Positions 7,299-14,431 of a DNA stretch of 18,506 nt are shown piece by piece. Each line of letters opens with the position of its first letter. The first letter of the stretch is position 1. This DNA comes from Rhodothermaceae bacterium. GTDB taxonomy: Bacteria > Bacteroidota > Rhodothermia > Rhodothermales > JAHEMB01. Below the pieces are notes generated by a model. The model searched no databases, was not told the origin of the DNA, and worked only from the letters and a program-made list of their open reading frames with translations. The position numbers were made by a program, and so were the translations under genes. The stretch spans positions 1 to 18,506 of the forward strand of contig JAHEMB010000008.1 in the NCBI GenBank assembly GCA_024643915.1, given 5' to 3'.

Positions 7299-8356
7299 CA
7301 GAGGACTTCGAGCATTTCCTGCTTGATCCGCCGCCCTTCATCGAACGCCGAACTCAGCTCGATGGCACCGTGATGGAAATCGAGGCGAGGGTGCAGCAAG
7401 TCGTCAGCGAGACGGTTGTAAGGGTCGAGACCGGCGGGAACGTCGCCGATGGCGGCGGCGAGAGCAACGAGGCCGCACGTGCCCACGCCGCTCTCGAAAG
7501 TCGAACTGACGACCGCCGTCATGCCGGCCTCCCGGGCAAAGTGAACCAGGCGCAGGGCATGATGCAGCCCGCCCAGGAGCGTCGGCTTGAGGACGACGGC
7601 GCGGGCGTAGGCATGCGCCGGCAGCGCCTCGGGCGGCAGGCCCACCAGCGTCTCGTCGAGCGCCACGGGCAGGCCGGTGGCCGCCGCCAGCTCCGGCAGC
7701 CGCCCCGCCTCGGTCAGGGGCTCCTCGACGTACGCCACGCCGCACCCCGCGATCTCCTCAGCAAAAGCGATCGCCTCCTGGAACGACCAGGCACGGTTGG
7801 CGTCGAGGCGCAAGGACACGCCTTCGCCAAGCACCCCGGCAAGCTTTCGCACCAGGGCAACGTCTTGCCCCACCGGCCGCCGCCCCACTTTCAGCTTCGC
7901 GGCGCGCAATCCGGCCATCCGCATCGCCCACGCCTCGGCCAGCACCGCTTCCTCGTCGCCGACCAGAAGCCCGTTGATCGCCACCGTGTTTCTCTCCGAC
8001 GGCGCGCCCAGCACCCCCGGCAGAGTCTTTCCTTCGACGTGTGCCCGCAAGTGCAATTCCGCCTCTTCCAAAGCAAACCGCACCGACGGCGCCAAGCCCG
8101 CGTCGAACCACGAATCCGTTTCCTCCTCCCCTTCCAGGAAACGCTGCCGCAACGCCTTCAATTGCTCCTTGGCCTTCCCCATCGACTCCCGGCTGAAACC
8201 CGGCAGCGGTGCCGCCTCGCCCCACCCTTCCGCGCCGTCGGCACCACGCAGCCGTAGCAGAACGCCTTCGCGATGCCGCAACGTTACACCTTTCAGCACC
8301 AATGGCGCCGTGAGAGGCAGACGATAGCGGAAGAGATCGAAGGCGGTGACTTTCAT
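7298..8356 (-). CDS. menC: o-Succinylbenzoate synthase (enolase superfamily)
   Basis: MenC dehydrates SHCHC to o-succinylbenzoate. The 352-residue protein has the enolase-superfamily residues in order: AAKLKVG (Lys154 and Lys156, acid/base pair), RLDANRAW (Asp185), YVEEPL (Glu211), LDETL (Asp234) and VLKPTLLGG (Lys257). I start at the ATG at 8356 (MKVTAFDLFRYRLPL), the standard beginning of the capping domain. Upstream in-frame codons up to 8521 run through octamer block F and into menA. It lies 76 nt after menA, with block F filling that gap, and it overlaps menE by one nucleotide. Dipeptide epimerases share this fold, but the context settles the assignment. Confidence 0.93.
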   Translation of the reverse strand: MKVTAFDLFRYRLPLTAPLVLKGVTLRHREGVLLRLRGADGAEGWGEAAPLPGFSRESMGKAKEQLKALRQRFLEGEEETDSWFDAGLAPSVRFALEEAELHLRAHVEGKTLPGVLGAPSERNTVAINGLLVGDEEAVLAEAWAMRMAGLRAAKLKVGRRPVGQDVALVRKLAGVLGEGVSLRLDANRAWSFQEAIAFAEEIAGCGVAYVEEPLTEAGRLPELAAATGLPVALDETLVGLPPEALPAHAYARAVVLKPTLLGGLHHALRLVHFAREAGMTAVVSSTFESGVGTCGLVALAAAIGDVPAGLDPYNRLADDLLHPRLDFHHGAIELSSAFDEGRRIKQEMLEVL

Positions 8357-8363
8357 GAGCGTC

Positions 8364-8435
8364 GGGGAGCCGGGGAGTCGAAGAGCCGGGGAGGGAATTT
8401 TCTCCGTCTTACCGTTTTTTCGATTCCGGCTCTCA
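8364..8435. repeat. Octamer block F filling the menA-menC gap
   Basis: The purine arm has units ggggagcc (8364), ggggagtc (8372), gaagagcc (8380) and ggggaggg (8388). The pyrimidine arm has ccgtctta (8404), ccgttttt (8412), tcgattcc (8420) and ggctctca (8428), all in one 8-nt register. Reversed, the second arm reads gagagccg and gaatcgaa, matching units of arm 1 and of block B. The block spans the whole 76-nt gap and would form an imperfect stem within the operon mRNA. Confidence 0.75.
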
Positions 8436-9335
8436 AAGAACCCACCCCACGGCGAAGAGGAGACTATAGAGGAGGAGCAGGCGCGAGGTGGCGCCAAGGA
8501 GCGGGTTGAGGACGAAGGCATCGCGCTCCCCAGCGAGGGCGCGGACGGGCCGCACGGCGAGAGGCAGGATCAGCAACGTCAACATCGCCCACGGATGCGT
8601 GCCGGTGGAAAGGAAGAGGCCGACCGGGATGAGGGCGGCGAGTACGAGGCACGCGGCGTAAAGCGCCACCGCCGCCCGCCGCCCGATGCGCACGACGAGC
8701 GTCCGCTTGCCCGCCTGCCGGTCCTCCTCCACGTCGCGCACGTTGTTGACGAGCAGGATGGCCTCGGCGAGCAGCCCCGGCCCCAGCCCCGCCACCACCA
8801 CCCACCAGGGCAACGTCAGCGCCTGTACGTAAAACGTGCCACCCACCGCCACCGGCCCGAAGAAGACGAGCACGAAGAGATCGGCCAGCCCCAGGTAGGC
8901 GAGCGAGTACCGTCCCACCGTATACAAAATGCCGCTGCCGATGGAAAACAGCCCGACGAGCAGGATGGGCCAGCCACCGCGCCAGACCAGGTAGAGGCCC
9001 GTGAGAAAAGCAATCGCGAACACGAGAGCGGTGGCCCGCCGCATCGTCTCAGGAGAAACGAGGCCGGCCTGCGTCACCCGCAGCGGCCCCTTGCGTGCGC
9101 TCGTGTCGGCGCCTTTGAGGAAGTCCGCGTAGTCGTTGCTGAAGTTGGTGCCGATCTGGATCAACATCGCGCCCAGAAACGCGAAAAACGCCGAGGCCGC
9201 GTGGAAGCCGCCCGCGTCCCAGGTGAGGACCGTCCCCAACACCACCGGCGCCACCGCCGCCCACAGCGTTTTGGGCCGGGCTGCCAGCAGCCAGACCTTA
9301 GGTCTGGGTATGGACGGGTGGACGGGTGGACGCAT
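8433..9335 (-). CDS. menA: 1,4-Dihydroxy-2-naphthoate polyprenyltransferase
   Basis: MenA attaches the polyprenyl tail to dihydroxynaphthoate in the inner membrane. It is a UbiA-family protein of 300 residues with about eight to nine hydrophobic segments. Both Asp-rich prenyl-diphosphate/Mg motifs are present: NFSNDYADFLKGAD (residues 64-77) and NNVRDVEEDRQAGKRTL. The N-terminal WLLAARPKTLWAAVAPVVLG is typical of MenA. The start is a choice between ATGs at 9335 (MRPPVHPSIP) and 9407. I prefer 9335 as the one nearer the conserved part, though its first dozen residues are encoded by octamer block G. It follows menB and precedes menC. Confidence 0.92.
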   Translation of the reverse strand: MRPPVHPSIPRPKVWLLAARPKTLWAAVAPVVLGTVLTWDAGGFHAASAFFAFLGAMLIQIGTNFSNDYADFLKGADTSARKGPLRVTQAGLVSPETMRRATALVFAIAFLTGLYLVWRGGWPILLVGLFSIGSGILYTVGRYSLAYLGLADLFVLVFFGPVAVGGTFYVQALTLPWWVVVAGLGPGLLAEAILLVNNVRDVEEDRQAGKRTLVVRIGRRAAVALYAACLVLAALIPVGLFLSTGTHPWAMLTLLILPLAVRPVRALAGERDAFVLNPLLGATSRLLLLYSLLFAVGWVL

Positions 9336-9432
9336 GAGCGAGGGAGGCTCCTTCAGCTCTTCTGATGAAACGCCTCTCTTCGCCCCATCATATCGCGTTT
9401 CGTCCATACGTTCTTCCCTTCATACGTCCACA
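9308..9432. repeat. Octamer block G at the menA start
   Basis: The left arm at 9308-9347 has gtatggac, then gggtggac twice (9316 and 9324), then gcatgagc and gagggagg. The right arm at about 9385-9432 includes cgtccata (9401), cgttcttc (9409), ccttcata (9417) and cgtccaca (9425). The reversed right arm contains tatggacg, which is also the left-arm unit in rotated phase. Block G spans the region between the menB stop and the menA conserved core and holds the proposed menA start codon at 9333-9335. Confidence 0.75.
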
Positions 9433-9437
9433 CGGCA

Positions 9438-10334
9438 TCAGGGCCGGTACCCTTCCTTGTCGAACGCGGGCGGGCGACCTTCGAGGTAGGCATTCTTGCC
9501 CTCCTGGCCCTCTTCAGTCATGTAGAAAAGCATGGTGGCGTGGCCGGCCAGCTCTTGCAGGCCCGCCTGCCCGTCACAGTCAGCGTTAAGGCCGGCTTTG
9601 AGCATGCGGATGGCGATGTTCGAGTTCATCAGGATCTCCCGGCACCACTGCACCGTCTCGCACTCCAGCTCTGCCAGGGGCACCACCGTGTTGACGAGGC
9701 CCATGTCGAGGGCCTGCCGGGCGTCGTAGGGGCGGCACAGGAACCAGATCTCCCGCGCCTTTTTCTGGCCGACGATGCGCGCCAGGTACGAGGCCCCATA
9801 GCCGCCGTCGAACGAGCCGACCTTGGGGCCGGTCTGCATGAAACGCGCGTTATCGGCGGCGATGGTGAGGTCGCAGATAACGTGGAGGACGTGGCCGCCA
9901 CCCACGGCCCACCCCGCCACCGCCGCGATGACGGGCTTCGGGCAGGTGCGGATCTGGCGCTGGAGGTCGAGCACGTTGAGGCGCTGTGTGCCCGAGCCTT
10001 CTTCCTTGTAGCCGTGGTCGCCCCGGATGCGCTGGTCACCGCCGGAGCAAAAAGCCTGGTCGCCCTCTCCCGTCAGGACGATGACGCCGATGGACGCGTC
10101 GTCACGGGCGTCGGCGAAGGCGTGCTGCATTTCCTGGACGGTGAGCGGGCGGAAAGCGTTGCGCACCTCGGGTCGGTTGATCGTCACCCTGGCGATGCCC
10201 TCGGTCTCGGTGCCGGCGCGGCCTTTCTCGTATCGGATGTCGGTGTAATCGCCGACTGTTTCCCATTCGAACGGCCCTGCCACCTGGGGGCGGTGAGTGA
10301 AGTGATGCTTTCGCTGCTGGTTAGTGTCTTGCAT
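9438..10334 (-). CDS. menB: 1,4-Dihydroxy-2-naphthoyl-CoA synthase
   Basis: MenB closes the second ring of o-succinylbenzoyl-CoA to give dihydroxynaphthoyl-CoA. The 298-residue crotonase-fold protein has the oxyanion-hole segments AFCSGGDQ (residues 95-101) and GWAVGGGHVLHVICDLTIAA (141-160). It also has the MenB signature QTGPKVGSFDGGYGASYLAR (167-186) and a C-terminal segment GRPPAFDKEGYRP like that of other MenB proteins. Its length is near the usual size. The ATG overlaps the menH stop by one nucleotide (TAATG), so the two are translationally coupled. menA follows. Confidence 0.95.
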   Translation of the reverse strand: MQDTNQQRKHHFTHRPQVAGPFEWETVGDYTDIRYEKGRAGTETEGIARVTINRPEVRNAFRPLTVQEMQHAFADARDDASIGVIVLTGEGDQAFCSGGDQRIRGDHGYKEEGSGTQRLNVLDLQRQIRTCPKPVIAAVAGWAVGGGHVLHVICDLTIAADNARFMQTGPKVGSFDGGYGASYLARIVGQKKAREIWFLCRPYDARQALDMGLVNTVVPLAELECETVQWCREILMNSNIAIRMLKAGLNADCDGQAGLQELAGHATMLFYMTEEGQEGKNAYLEGRPPAFDKEGYRP

Positions 10335-11131
10335 TATCTATCAGGTGAAGTCAGAAACGCTTTGAGGATGTTTACAAACGTCGCCGGCTGCTCGGCGTGG
10401 ACGTTGTGCCCGGCATTCGGCACCACGACGGTGCGCAGGCGCGGGCTGCGGACGGCCATCCGCTCGGCAACCTCCACATACTTCCCATCGAGCGCCCCGG
10501 CAACGGCGAGGGTAGAGACGGGCAAATCGGCGAGCCGTTCCCACAGCGAAGGCTGCTGCCCGGTGCCCAGGCCGCGCAGCACGCGGGCCAGTTCGTGTGG
10601 GTCGTTCCGGCCACGCGCCGCCTTCATGCGCTCGGTCAGGCCCTCGTGTTGCGCGAGCGTTTTGAAGAGCGGCTGCGCGTACCAGTCGTCCAGAAAAGCG
10701 CCGAAGTCATCGGTTTCGAGGCGGACGGCCCGCGCCTCATCCACCTCGCGCCGCGCCCGGCGCTCGACCTCCGTCGCCAGCCCCGGCGAGGCCGATTCGA
10801 GGACGAGCTTTCGGCATCGCGCGGGATGGTGCAGGGCAAAATAGAGCGCCAGCCGCCCCCCCATCGAGTACCCCACGACGTTGGCCTGCGGCAACGCCAG
10901 GGCGTCGAGCAGATCAACAAGCGCCCGCGACGCCCCTGCCATCGTGGAGGCTTCTTCGTCCATCCCTGCCGACTGCCCATGTCCCGGCAGGTCGGCGGCG
11001 ATGCAGAAAAAGGTGCGTCGGAGCGCATCCGTCACCTCAATCCAGTCACTCACCGCGCCCATAAAACCGTGCAGAAAGAGCACCGGTGGCTGTGCCCGGC
11101 GTCCGGCGATGGTGTGGTGGAGCGTCTTCAT
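10334..11131 (-). CDS. menH: 2-Succinyl-6-hydroxy-2,4-cyclohexadiene-1-carboxylate synthase (alpha/beta hydrolase)
   Basis: MenH removes pyruvate from SEPHCHC to form SHCHC. The 265-residue alpha/beta-hydrolase has FLHGFMG after strand 3, nucleophile Ser89 in GYSMGG, acid Asp215 in AGALDGKY and His242 in NAGHNVHAEQP, the MenH-like triad and spacing. Many hydrolases share this fold, but the 1-nt overlap with menB and the rest of the cluster support menH. It is the first gene of the menaquinone operon as seen here. menF and menD, which act before it, are absent from the window. The gap upstream is occupied by octamer block H. Confidence 0.9.
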   Translation of the reverse strand: MKTLHHTIAGRRAQPPVLFLHGFMGAVSDWIEVTDALRRTFFCIAADLPGHGQSAGMDEEASTMAGASRALVDLLDALALPQANVVGYSMGGRLALYFALHHPARCRKLVLESASPGLATEVERRARREVDEARAVRLETDDFGAFLDDWYAQPLFKTLAQHEGLTERMKAARGRNDPHELARVLRGLGTGQQPSLWERLADLPVSTLAVAGALDGKYVEVAERMAVRSPRLRTVVVPNAGHNVHAEQPATFVNILKAFLTSPDR

Positions 11132-11136
11132 CCTCC

Positions 11137-11271
11137 TTCACGAATGGACGAATCTCTTCCCTCATTGTCATGCTCTTACCCAGCCCATCGCCGACTCCTC
11201 GACTCCCCGGTTCTCCCTTTCTCTCGCTCTCTCATTCCTCGTTTCATCTGCTCGTCGGCTCGTCTGGCTTA
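11137..11271. repeat. Octamer block H between the ATP-grasp gene and menH, mostly one-armed
   Basis: Ten pyrimidine-rich units step by exactly 8 nt from 11192 to 11271 (cgactcct, cgactccc, cggttctc, cctttctc, tcgctctc, tcattcct, cgtttcat, ctgctcgt, cggctcgt, ctggctta). Only about two purine units remain on the left (near 11140-11155, cgaatgga-like). The right end runs into the ATP-grasp stop codon at 11269. This 137-nt gap holds nothing else that I can recognise. Confidence 0.7.
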
Positions 11272-12483
11272 CCCCGCCCCTGCGTGTCCCTCCAGCGGGG
11301 CGGCGCTGGCGAGGAAGTCCTCGGCGAAGCGTCGGCTGTAGGACATGAGGAGTTCTTCGACGCGGGCGGTATCGTGGGAAGCGACGATGAGGCCGGCGTG
11401 GTGCTTTTTGAGGAGCCGCCACACCACCTCCGGCGCCTCGTAGGCCGTGAGATCGGGGTACTCCTGCCGGGCAAGACAGACGATGAGGCCGGCGGCGTCT
11501 TTCCGGGCGGGCGGCACGCGGTAGGGCTTGCCCCGCGCCGCGTACACCTCCAGCCGCGCCCACTCCGCCCACAGGTTGATGTCCGTGGCCTCCTCGACGA
11601 GCTGGTCGATGCCGGCCCCGCCCACACGTGCCGCCGACTCGAGGAAATAGAACTGCCCGTCTTCCCGACTCTTGATGAACTCGACGTGGGCCACGCCGCG
11701 CACCAGCCCGAAGGCCGCCACGAGTTGCCGCGTCTGCGCCTCCAGTTCTTGCTGTTCTTCGGAGCCGTAGGGGAGCGTACGCGTGATGAAGACGCCGCCG
11801 CCCTGGTACACCTCCATCGGCGGTTGCCAGTACTTGCTCGCCGCCGCGAAAACGACCTCCTTGTCCCACACAATCACGTCCACGTGGTAAACGTCGCCGG
11901 GGAGGAATTTTTCGAGGAGGAAGAACGACTGCCGGTCACCGAGCGACGCGATCCAATCCCACAGCTCCTCGGCGTTTTGCACCATCTTTATGCCCATGGC
12001 GCTGGCCTCGGCGCGGGGCTTGAGCACCCAGGGCGGCGGCACCTGCTGCGTGTAGGTGTGGACGCGGGCGTGGTTGAGGACGTGGACGAACGGCGGCACG
12101 CGGATCTCCGCCTCAGCAGCCTTCATCCGCATCGCCAGCTTGTCACGGAAATAGCGGGCGGTGGTCTCGCCCATGCCGGGGATGCGGAGGTGCTCGCGTA
12201 GGGCCGCCGCCGTTTCGGTGTCGAACTCGTCGAGGGCCACGATGCGAGCGAGGCGTCGATCCCGGGCGAGGTAACTGATGGCGTGCGTGATGTCCGGCTG
12301 CTTCGACAAGTCGGGTATCTTAAAGAATTCGTCGATGTCCTCGCGCGGCCAGGCCTCGTCCGCTACCTTTTCCCGCGTGGCGAGGATAGTGTGGCAGCCG
12401 AGCCGCTTGCACGCCTCGATGAACCGCCCGCCCTTGAAATAGCTGGCCAGGCAAAGAAGGGTGATGGGTGCCTCCTGCAACAT
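11269..12483 (-). CDS. ATP-grasp superfamily enzyme, substrate unknown
   Basis: This 404-residue ATP-grasp protein would use ATP to activate a carboxylate and join it to an amine or similar nucleophile. An N-terminal Rossmann-like part (TLLCLASYFKGG, residues 9-20) is followed by the ATP-binding lysine segment WVLKPRAEASAMGIKMV (152-168), the hinge region FFLLEKFLPGDVYHVDV (187-203) and the Mg-binding part GVAHVEFI (Glu268) and FLESAARVGGAG (Glu282). The usual ExNxR motif here reads ESAAR, with Ala in place of Asn. I start at the ATG at 12483 (MLQEAPITLLCL); the upstream ATG at 12537 adds residues with no family features. It lies upstream of menH on the same strand, but nothing ties it to menaquinone. 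Confidence 0.8.
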   Translation of the reverse strand: MLQEAPITLLCLASYFKGGRFIEACKRLGCHTILATREKVADEAWPREDIDEFFKIPDLSKQPDITHAISYLARDRRLARIVALDEFDTETAAALREHLRIPGMGETTARYFRDKLAMRMKAAEAEIRVPPFVHVLNHARVHTYTQQVPPPWVLKPRAEASAMGIKMVQNAEELWDWIASLGDRQSFFLLEKFLPGDVYHVDVIVWDKEVVFAAASKYWQPPMEVYQGGGVFITRTLPYGSEEQQELEAQTRQLVAAFGLVRGVAHVEFIKSREDGQFYFLESAARVGGAGIDQLVEEATDINLWAEWARLEVYAARGKPYRVPPARKDAAGLIVCLARQEYPDLTAYEAPEVVWRLLKKHHAGLIVASHDTARVEELLMSYSRRFAEDFLASAAPLEGHAGAG

Positions 12484-12685
12484 CGCGCTCCCGATCGGTT
12501 GGATGCTTCCGAAAAGCGGCAAGATACGTGTTTTCAAGATGCAACGCGGCGCGAATGGTTGCCCGGACGACCCGCTCTCTCACCGCCCCGGGCTTTTCCA
12601 GGACATTACACTTCACCTGGACACGCCGCCGCCGCCCGGAGTTGAGTGCTGAGACGATGTCCTTTTGCTCTCCTTCCCCGAACCT
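12484..12685. other. Divergent gap, 202 nt
   Basis: This stretch separates the ATP-grasp gene from a small plus-strand reading frame. I see no RNA gene, repeat block or clear terminator in it. A tatcttgc box near 12520 on the minus strand loosely resembles a Bacteroidota -7 element, but it has no matching -33 element. Confidence 0.4.
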
Positions 12686-12859
12686 ATGACCCCCACCTCC
12701 AAGCCCAAGCAGCAACACAGCATGGTCCACGGCCTCGAAGACGAAGCGGACCGCAACAAGGACCACGACGACGAGCGCGATGAGGCCGGCGAATCCGAGC
12801 CCCCGCCGCAGCAGGAGCCTCCTGCCTATGACACCACCGAGGGCGATTCGCCCAGGTAG
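12686..12859 (+). CDS. Small, highly charged, probably disordered protein
   Basis: This 57-residue protein begins MTPTSKPKQQHSMVHGLEDE. It is rich in Asp, Glu, Lys, His and Pro, with an acidic middle (KDHDDERDEAGESEPP) and no hydrophobic segment. Codon third positions are mostly G or C, as in neighbouring genes, which supports real coding. An ATG at 12665 would add seven residues. I do not recognise the family. It lies between the divergent ATP-grasp gene and the convergent DUF892 gene. Small hydrophilic proteins of this kind can be stress-related, but that is only a guess. Confidence 0.5.
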   Translation: MTPTSKPKQQHSMVHGLEDEADRNKDHDDERDEAGESEPPPQQEPPAYDTTEGDSPR

Positions 12860-12976
12860 CACCCCCTCAGAAAAGATTGCCAGGGCCGCCGTGCTACGTT
12901 TGAAAGGATTCGCCGAGGCTGTCGAAGTTGTAGACAAGCAAGGCGGTGAGTGAACGCGGGCCAGGGGGAATGCAAA

Positions 12977-13012
12977 AGAGCGGGAGAAGCCGTTTCTGAC
13001 TTCTCCCGCTCT
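12977..13012 (-). terminator. Perfect 13-bp stem with T tail after the DUF892 gene
   Basis: The arms agagcgggagaag (12977-12989) and cttctcccgctct (13000-13012) are exact reverse complements around a 10-nt loop. On the minus strand the stem is followed by TTTT, about 33 nt after the DUF892 stop, so it fits an intrinsic terminator. The pyrimidine run at 13000-13045 keeps a rough 8-nt rhythm, which suggests it belongs with the octamer blocks. Confidence 0.8.
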
Positions 13013-13044
13013 CCTCACTCCCTCTCCTCACATCCTCAGCACGT

Positions 13045-13539
13045 TCAGGCGTGCAGCGCTTCTATGTTGATAACGTCCATGGCGAGGTCGTTCAGCTTCT
13101 CGTCAGCGTCCTTCTCTTCTTCGAGGATCTCGTCGATAAGCTTACGGTCGTCCTTGCGATCGAGCATGTCGGCGTAGGCGCGGACGGTGCCGTAACCAGC
13201 GATCTCATAGTGCTCCACGCGCTGGGCGGCGGCAATCAGGCCGGCGTCGCGGACGTCCTCATTGGCGTCCTGCTTGATCATCTCCTCACCCTCTTTGATG
13301 AGGCCCTTCATCGCCTGGCACGTCTCGCCGCCCGGGCGCTCACCCAAGGTGTCGAAGATCTGCTCCAGGCGCTCCTTCTGCTTTTTGGTCTCTTTGAGAT
13401 GATCTTGGAAGGCAGTCTTGAGCTTGCTATGCGAAGCGGCGTCGGCCATCTTCGGCAGCGCGTCGATGAGCTGGCTCTCGGCGCTGTACAGGTCGCGGAG
13501 TTGCTCTACGTAAAGGTCTTTCAGGTTGTCGAGTGTCAT
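13045..13539 (-). CDS. DUF892 / YciE-YciF-like ferritin-fold stress protein
   Basis: This 164-residue all-helical protein has a ferritin-like arrangement. It begins MTLDNLKDLYVEQLRDLYSA, the classic start of the DUF892 (YciF) family, and keeps the carboxylate/His residues of the helices: AESQL, DHLKETKKQKERLE, RVEHYEIAGYGTVRAYA and EEEKDADEKL. Relatives are linked to oxidative and osmotic stress and may bind metal, but their function is not firmly known. A Shine-Dalgarno-like agagga lies a few nt before the ATG, which is unusual in this window and fixes the start. A 13-bp terminator follows. A TACA-N2-TGTA dyad lies about 160 nt upstream. Confidence 0.93.
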   Translation of the reverse strand: MTLDNLKDLYVEQLRDLYSAESQLIDALPKMADAASHSKLKTAFQDHLKETKKQKERLEQIFDTLGERPGGETCQAMKGLIKEGEEMIKQDANEDVRDAGLIAAAQRVEHYEIAGYGTVRAYADMLDRKDDRKLIDEILEEEKDADEKLNDLAMDVINIEALHA

Positions 13540-13788
13540 AAGGTCCTCTCTGGTACTTCGGTTACTGAGGGGGCCTGACGCGGCGTGTTGCCGCTCGGCC
13601 GTTGCTGAAAATCAGGGGCGGGGGGTGATCCCCACCGTGCGCGATTTAATACCGAAGCTCCCAAGCGCAGTTCGGGCCAGGCGCTACGCTTTCCAGAGCG
13701 ATTACAGGTGTAATAACGGCATGATCTGCGGAATGGGAGCAGGGCTCCGGCACGCCTTTCGCCTATCAACGAATGAGAGGACGCGGCC
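13540..13788. other. 249-nt gap upstream of the DUF892 gene
   Basis: This gap separates the shikimate kinase stop from the DUF892 start, both on the minus strand. It should hold the DUF892 promoter. I see no repeat block, RNA gene or convincing open reading frame in it. The only clear element is the dyad at 13701-13714. Confidence 0.5.
13701..13714. promoter_or_regulatory. Candidate operator ATTACA-GG-TGTAAT
   Basis: This is a perfect 6-bp inverted repeat around a 2-nt centre, and it stands out as AT-rich in GC-rich DNA. The core fits TACA-N2-TGTA, the pattern bound by BlaI/MecI/CopY-type repressors. It lies about 160 nt upstream of the DUF892 start, too far for a simple promoter-overlapping operator unless the leader is long. 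No regulator of that family is in the window. A dyad this short can occur by chance. Confidence 0.3.
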
Positions 13789-14391
13789 TTATCGGTCGCC
13801 GTCGTACCGCCGTACCGCCTTCACCACGCGATCCACGGTGAGGCCGACGCGCTCGCGTTCACCCACGTCTATCACCAGGTGCGCGCGCCCGTAGAACGGC
13901 TCGCGGCGTCGCAGCATCCCCTCGATCTTCGCCCGCAGCTTGGACGGGGAAAGCATCCGGCCGTCGGCATCCAGGAGGAGAGGACGGCGGGTGCGGCTCC
14001 TTCGCAGGCGCGCGACGAGGTGGCGCAGGGGCACGCGCAAATACACCACGAGGCCGTGTTCGAGCGCCCATTGCAGGTTATCTTCCCGGGCGAGCGCGCC
14101 GCCGCCAAGGGCCACCACGAGTTCCTCGCGCCGCGCAGTCGCACGCAGGCATTCAGCCTCCAGTGTGCGGAACGCCGCCTCGCCCCGCTCGGCGAAGAGT
14201 TGCGGCACCGGCAGGCCGGCCCGCTCGGCAATCGCGTCGTCAAGGTCGAGAAAATCGAACCCCAGAACGTTCGCCACGATGGCGCCGACAGTGCTCTTGC
14301 CGCTGCCCATAAAACCCGTCAGGAAGATGCGCGTTGGAAGGCCCACGAGAAGGTCGGGTGTGTCTGGATGAAGGACCCGGTACGATACCAT
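13789..14391 (-). CDS. aroK: Shikimate kinase
   Basis: This enzyme phosphorylates shikimate with ATP in aromatic amino acid synthesis. From the ATG at 14391 the protein has 200 residues. It shows the P-loop GFMGSGKS (residues 26-33), shikimate-binding DLDD (49-52), FRTLE (74-78, Arg75) and GGG (96-98), and the lid RTRRPLL (133-139). I chose this ATG because upstream in-frame codons, including the ATG at 14433, run into the divergent truA start. It still leaves about 20 residues before the first strand RIFLTG, slightly longer than usual. It is divergent from truA with a gap of about 40 nt, which must hold both promoters or a shared one. Confidence 0.93.
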   Translation of the reverse strand: MVSYRVLHPDTPDLLVGLPTRIFLTGFMGSGKSTVGAIVANVLGFDFLDLDDAIAERAGLPVPQLFAERGEAAFRTLEAECLRATARREELVVALGGGALAREDNLQWALEHGLVVYLRVPLRHLVARLRRSRTRRPLLLDADGRMLSPSKLRAKIEGMLRRREPFYGRAHLVIDVGERERVGLTVDRVVKAVRRYDGDR

Positions 14392-14431
14392 CCGACCGCC
14401 GACATGCGCAATGCGAACGCCGAATTTCCTC

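Noticed and set aside
9540..10844. Plus-strand open frame of 434 codons across menB and menH
   Set aside because: It is an antisense shadow of two well-supported genes in GC-rich DNA.
12320..13018. Minus-strand open frame of 232 codons with a hydrophobic stretch
   Set aside because: It overlaps the ATP-grasp gene in another frame and the small plus-strand gene in antisense, and it runs into the terminator stem. The hydrophobic run is the complement of the Asp/Glu-rich plus-strand coding.
13536..13769. Minus-strand open frame of 77 codons upstream of the DUF892 gene
   Set aside because: It is Arg- and Pro-rich without family features, has irregular third positions and overlaps the DUF892 start region.
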